From: Acidimicrobiia bacterium
GTDB lineage: Bacteria > Actinomycetota > Acidimicrobiia > Acidimicrobiales > MedAcidi-G1
Direction: 5' to 3'
Assembly: GCA_012959995.1 (NCBI GenBank)
Contig: DUCC01000034.1
Span: forward strand, 124,001 to 188,000
Length of the DNA: 64,000 nt
Part shown: positions 61,276 through 64,000 of the stretch, one piece after another
How positions within the stretch are numbered: position 1 is the first letter of the stretch
How the letters are laid out: every line of letters starts with the position of its first letter
The notes under the pieces: model-generated
What the model was told of the DNA's origin: nothing
Database searches by the model: none
Seen by the model: only the letters and a program-made list of their open reading frames with translations
Made by a program: the position numbers and the translations under genes

Positions 61276-64000
61276 GTGTCTGTTCGCCCCCTCGTCCGGG
61301 AACGTTACTCATTCGGAAACCTCGAGGAAACCCTCGAGTTGCCCGACCTGATCGCTATTCAACGGGAATCATTTAAATGGTTCTTAGATCAGGGTATTGC
61401 CGATACGTTCCGTGATCTCAGCCCCATTACCGATTTCAGCGAAACTCTTTCACTGGAGTTTGAGTTTGACCCCAAAGACGAGGACCTCTGTCCTCCTCCG
61501 AAGTACACCGTAGAAGAGTGCCGCGAACGCGACATGACCTACGCAGCTTCTATTTTCGTACGGGCTCGATTCATGAACGCCGCCACCGGCGAAATCAAAG
61601 AACAAACCGTCTTCATGGGCGATTTCCCCGTCATGACCGAAAAAGGCACCTTCATCATCAACGGCACCGAACGTGTCGTGGTGTCTCAGTTGGTGCGGTC
61701 CCCGGGAGTCATCTTCCAACCCGGCGAGCGGTACCGCTTGCGTAACCTGTCAAAACACCAAATGGTCACCGGCACCATCCACCCCTACCGTGGTGAATGG
61801 ATCGAATTTGACGTTGAGCAAAAACCCGGCAAAGACGTTACCGCCGGCACCCGGGTGGCTCGTAAACGCCGCCTCTCTATGTTCACCTTGCTGCGAGCAA
61901 TTGGCTACGACGAAGAAAACTACCCCGGCTTCTTAGACCGCATGGTACGGCACTTCGATTTCCTCGAAGGCCAATGGGAAAAAGACAAAGAACTCCACGT
62001 CACCCAAGAAGAAGCCTTGCTGGAAATCTACAAGCGAGTACGCCCCGGCGAACCTCCTTCGGTAGAAGCGGCACGTTCTTACCTGAACAACGCTTTCTTC
62101 GAATCTCGCCGCTACGACCTTTCTCGTGTCGGTCGCTACAAGTTGAACCGCCGCTTAGGCCCAGAAATTGAAAGCATCGAGAAACTTTTCAACATTGAGT
62201 TGGAAAAACCAGATCCCGACCAAACCGTGCTCACCCAATCAGAAGTTTTGGCCACCTGCATCTACTTGTTGCATCTGGCTAAAGGCGAGCCGGGCTACCG
62301 CCTCGACGATCAAGACCACTTCGCTAACCGACGCATTCGTTCGGTAGGCGAGTTGATCCAAAACCAGGTACGTATTGGTTTGTCCCGCATGGAACGGGTA
62401 GTGCGCGAGCGCATGACCACCCAAGATGTGGAATCCATTACCCCCACCACGTTGATCAACATCCGACCGGTAGTAGCAGCCATCAAAGAGTTCTTTGGGG
62501 CCAGCCAACTCTCACAGTTCATGGATCAGGTCAACCCACTTTCTGGCCTTAACCACCGCCGTCGTTTGTCGGCGTTGGGCCCTGGTGGCTTGTCTCGTGA
62601 ACGTGCCGGCTTCGAAGTCCGCGACGTGCACTTTTCGCACTACGGCCGCATGTGCCCTATCGAAACCCCTGAAGGCCCAAATATTGGACTCATCGGCGGG
62701 TTGGCCTCTTACGGCCGGGTAAACGCCTTCGGCTTCATCGAATCCCCTTACCGCATCGTCAAAGACGGCCAGGTTACCGATGAAATCAAATACTTCGCGG
62801 CCGACGAAGAAGAAGAATACGTAGTAGCTCAGGCCAACGCCCCGTTGGACGCCAACGGCCGGTTCGAAAACGACCGAGTCCTGGTACGCCAATCACCGCA
62901 GGCCGCATCTTTGCAAGACCTCCGGTTGCAGCTAGAACGCGACGTTTTCTTCGCCGCCACCACCGAGATTTCCTACGTACCGCCTTCTGAAGTGCAGTTG
63001 ATGGATATTTCGCCCAAGCAGATCGTTTCGGTCGCCACGGCACTGATTCCCTTCTTGGAACACGACGACGCCAACCGTGCCCTCATGGGCGCCAACATGC
63101 AGCGCCAAGCTGTTCCGTTGATGAAAGCCGAAGCGCCTTACATCGGCACCGGCATCGAAGCGCGAGCCGCTCACGACGCCGCCGACATGGTGTTAGCTGA
63201 CGAAGCAGGCACCGTGCTCGCCGTTGACGGGGTCAGCATCACCGTTGACTACCGCAAAGCCGGCAAAGTCACGCACGACCTGTTCAAATTCGAACGCTCC
63301 AACCAAAACACTTGCATCAACCAGAAAGTACAAGTCGCTCCTGGCGACAAAGTAAAAGCTGGTCAACTTCTGGCTGACGGCCCTTCCACCGATGGTGGCG
63401 AGCTGGCTTTGGGCAAAAACTTGCTCGTGGCGTTCATGTGCTGGGAGGGCTACAACTTCGAAGATGCCATCATCTTGTCGGAGCGTCTAGTCAAAGACGA
63501 TGTACTCACCTCGATCCACATTCACGAACACGAAGTAGATGCCCGAGACACCAAGTTGGGCCCCGAAGAAATCACTCGAGACATCCCCAACCTTTCCGAC
63601 GAGATTATGGCCGATCTTGACGAACTGGGCATCGTGCGCATCGGCGCCGACGTCGGCCCCGGCGATGTACTAGTCGGAAAAGTAACCCCCAAGGGCGAAA
63701 CCGAACTCACCCCCGAAGAACGCCTTCTGCGGGCCATCTTCGGCGAGAAAGCCCGCGAAGTACGCGACACCTCAATGAAGGTGCCGCACGGCGAAACCGG
63801 CAAAGTTATCGACGTCAAAGTTTTCAATAGCGAAAACGGCGACGAACTTCCGCCCGGGGTTAACCAACTGGTACGGGTCTACGTGGCGCAAAAACGCAAA
63901 ATCAGCGTCGGCGACAAACTGGCCGGCCGCCACGGCAACAAGGGTGTTATCTCCAAAATCTTGCCTATCGAAGACATGCCCTACACCTCGGACGGCACCC
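61276..64000 (+). CDS. rpoB: RNA polymerase beta subunit, N-terminal part (runs off the window)
   Basis: Open from GTG 61276 ([18 protein letters not shown]) to the end: 908 complete codons, about three quarters of Rpo[21 protein letters not shown], the rifampicin region [54 protein letters not shown], and [21 protein letters not shown] identify it. Asp516, His526 and Ser531 (E. coli numbering) are the sensitive types; position 518 is Val (residue 419) instead of Asn. AGGAG precedes the start. Confidence 0.97.
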   Translation, partial: MSVRPLVRERYSFGNLEETLELPDLIAIQRESFKWFLDQGIADTFRDLSPITDFSETLSLEFEFDPKDEDLCPPPKYTVEECRERDMTYAASIFVRARFMNAATGEIKEQTVFMGDFPVMTEKGTFIINGTERVVVSQLVRSPGVIFQPGERYRLRNLSKHQMVTGTIHPYRGEWIEFDVEQKPGKDVTAGTRVARKRRLSMFTLLRAIGYDEENYPGFLDRMVRHFDFLEGQWEKDKELHVTQEEALLEIYKRVRPGEPPSVEAARSYLNNAFFESRRYDLSRVGRYKLNRRLGPEIESIEKLFNIELEKPDPDQTVLTQSEVLATCIYLLHLAKGEPGYRLDDQDHFANRRIRSVGELIQNQVRIGLSRMERVVRERMTTQDVESITPTTLINIRPVVAAIKEFFGASQLSQFMDQVNPLSGLNHRRRLSALGPGGLSRERAGFEVRDVHFSHYGRMCPIETPEGPNIGLIGGLASYGRVNAFGFIESPYRIVKDGQVTDEIKYFAADEEEEYVVAQANAPLDANGRFENDRVLVRQSPQAASLQDLRLQLERDVFFAATTEISYVPPSEVQLMDISPKQIVSVATALIPFLEHDDANRALMGANMQRQAVPLMKAEAPYIGTGIEARAAHDAADMVLADEAGTVLAVDGVSITVDYRKAGKVTHDLFKFERSNQNTCINQKVQVAPGDKVKAGQLLADGPSTDGGELALGKNLLVAFMCWEGYNFEDAIILSERLVKDDVLTSIHIHEHEVDARDTKLGPEEITRDIPNLSDEIMADLDELGIVRIGADVGPGDVLVGKVTPKGETELTPEERLLRAIFGEKAREVRDTSMKVPHGETGKVIDVKVFNSENGDELPPGVNQLVRVYVAQKRKISVGDKLAGRHGNKGVISKILPIEDMPYTSDGT

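Noticed and set aside
62590-62640. Phe in RpoB VHFSHYGR as a rifampicin-resistance change
   Set aside because: On counting, this aligns with Pro552 of E. coli, not the drug-related Pro564, which is conserved here in IETPEGPN.
1-64000. CRISPR arrays, insertion sequences, prophage, integrase or attachment sites
   Set aside because: No regularly spaced direct repeats, transposase or integrase reading frames, or duplicated tRNA ends were found; the gene content is housekeeping and respiratory.

Overview
The window looks like chromosomal DNA from a high-GC actinobacterium, most likely of the class Acidimicrobiia. GC is roughly 60% by eye; nothing was computed. The lineage call rests on a mycothiol glycosyltransferase (mshA) followed by a YbjN gene as in mycobacteria, a rex-hemA-hemC-hemD block as in Streptomyces, and a standard actinobacterial tRNA-rpmG-tRNA-secE-nusG-rplKAJL-rpoB locus. 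Against Streptomyces or Mycobacterium proper stand a cytochrome b split into b6-like and subunit-IV-like proteins and a second, 11-gene complex I cluster. The class assignment is inference. No insertion sequence, prophage, CRISPR array or rRNA gene was seen.

Layout. 1-4.2 kb: end of an acyl-CoA dehydrogenase, a fold-III PLP enzyme, a lactone oxidase, YaaA, a small acidic protein and a phosphatase. 4.2-6.2 kb: MoaD-like protein, MshA, YbjN. 6.3-8.1 kb: ProC, a SAM hydroxide adenosyltransferase and a 29-residue membrane peptide. 8.1-14.8 kb: a membrane protein divergent from rex, then hemA, hemC, hemD, hemB and hemL (C5 route from glutamyl-tRNA towards uroporphyrinogen). 14.8-18.5 kb, minus strand: cytochrome c, geranylgeranyl/menaquinone reductase-like flavoprotein and glucose-6-phosphate isomerase.

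18.8-50.6 kb is one long respiratory block on the plus strand: a membrane protein, a two-cluster ferredoxin, cytochrome b in two pieces, Rieske protein, a dihaem cytochrome c and an unknown membrane protein; then a 14-gene nuoABCDEFGHIJKLMN; then an 11-gene nuoABCDHIJKLMN lacking the NADH-oxidising module E/F/G; then a MidA/NDUFAF7-type methyltransferase. A near-perfect Rex operator sits just upstream of this block and Rex is encoded 10 kb away, so haem supply and the respiratory chain are probably under a common NADH/NAD+ signal. 51.7-56.5 kb: acetyl-CoA synthetase, a HAD phosphatase, HtpX, YajQ, tRNA-Tyr and a GNAT acetyltransferase. 56.5-64 kb: tRNA-Thr, tRNA-Met, rpmG, tRNA-Trp, secE, nusG, rplK, rplA, rplJ, rplL and the 5' two thirds of rpoB, with several structured leaders.

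The most interesting points are: the second complex I, whose NuoD has Trp in place of the quinone-binding Tyr and carries the Arg that NDUFAF7 methylates in mitochondria, with a MidA homologue directly downstream that has no canonical start codon; the Rex operator; a family of palindromes with a GTC-A-GAC-type core at gene ends; a repeated TANNNT box 6-8 nt before start codons that implies many leaderless mRNAs; and mutually exclusive hairpins ahead of rplK.
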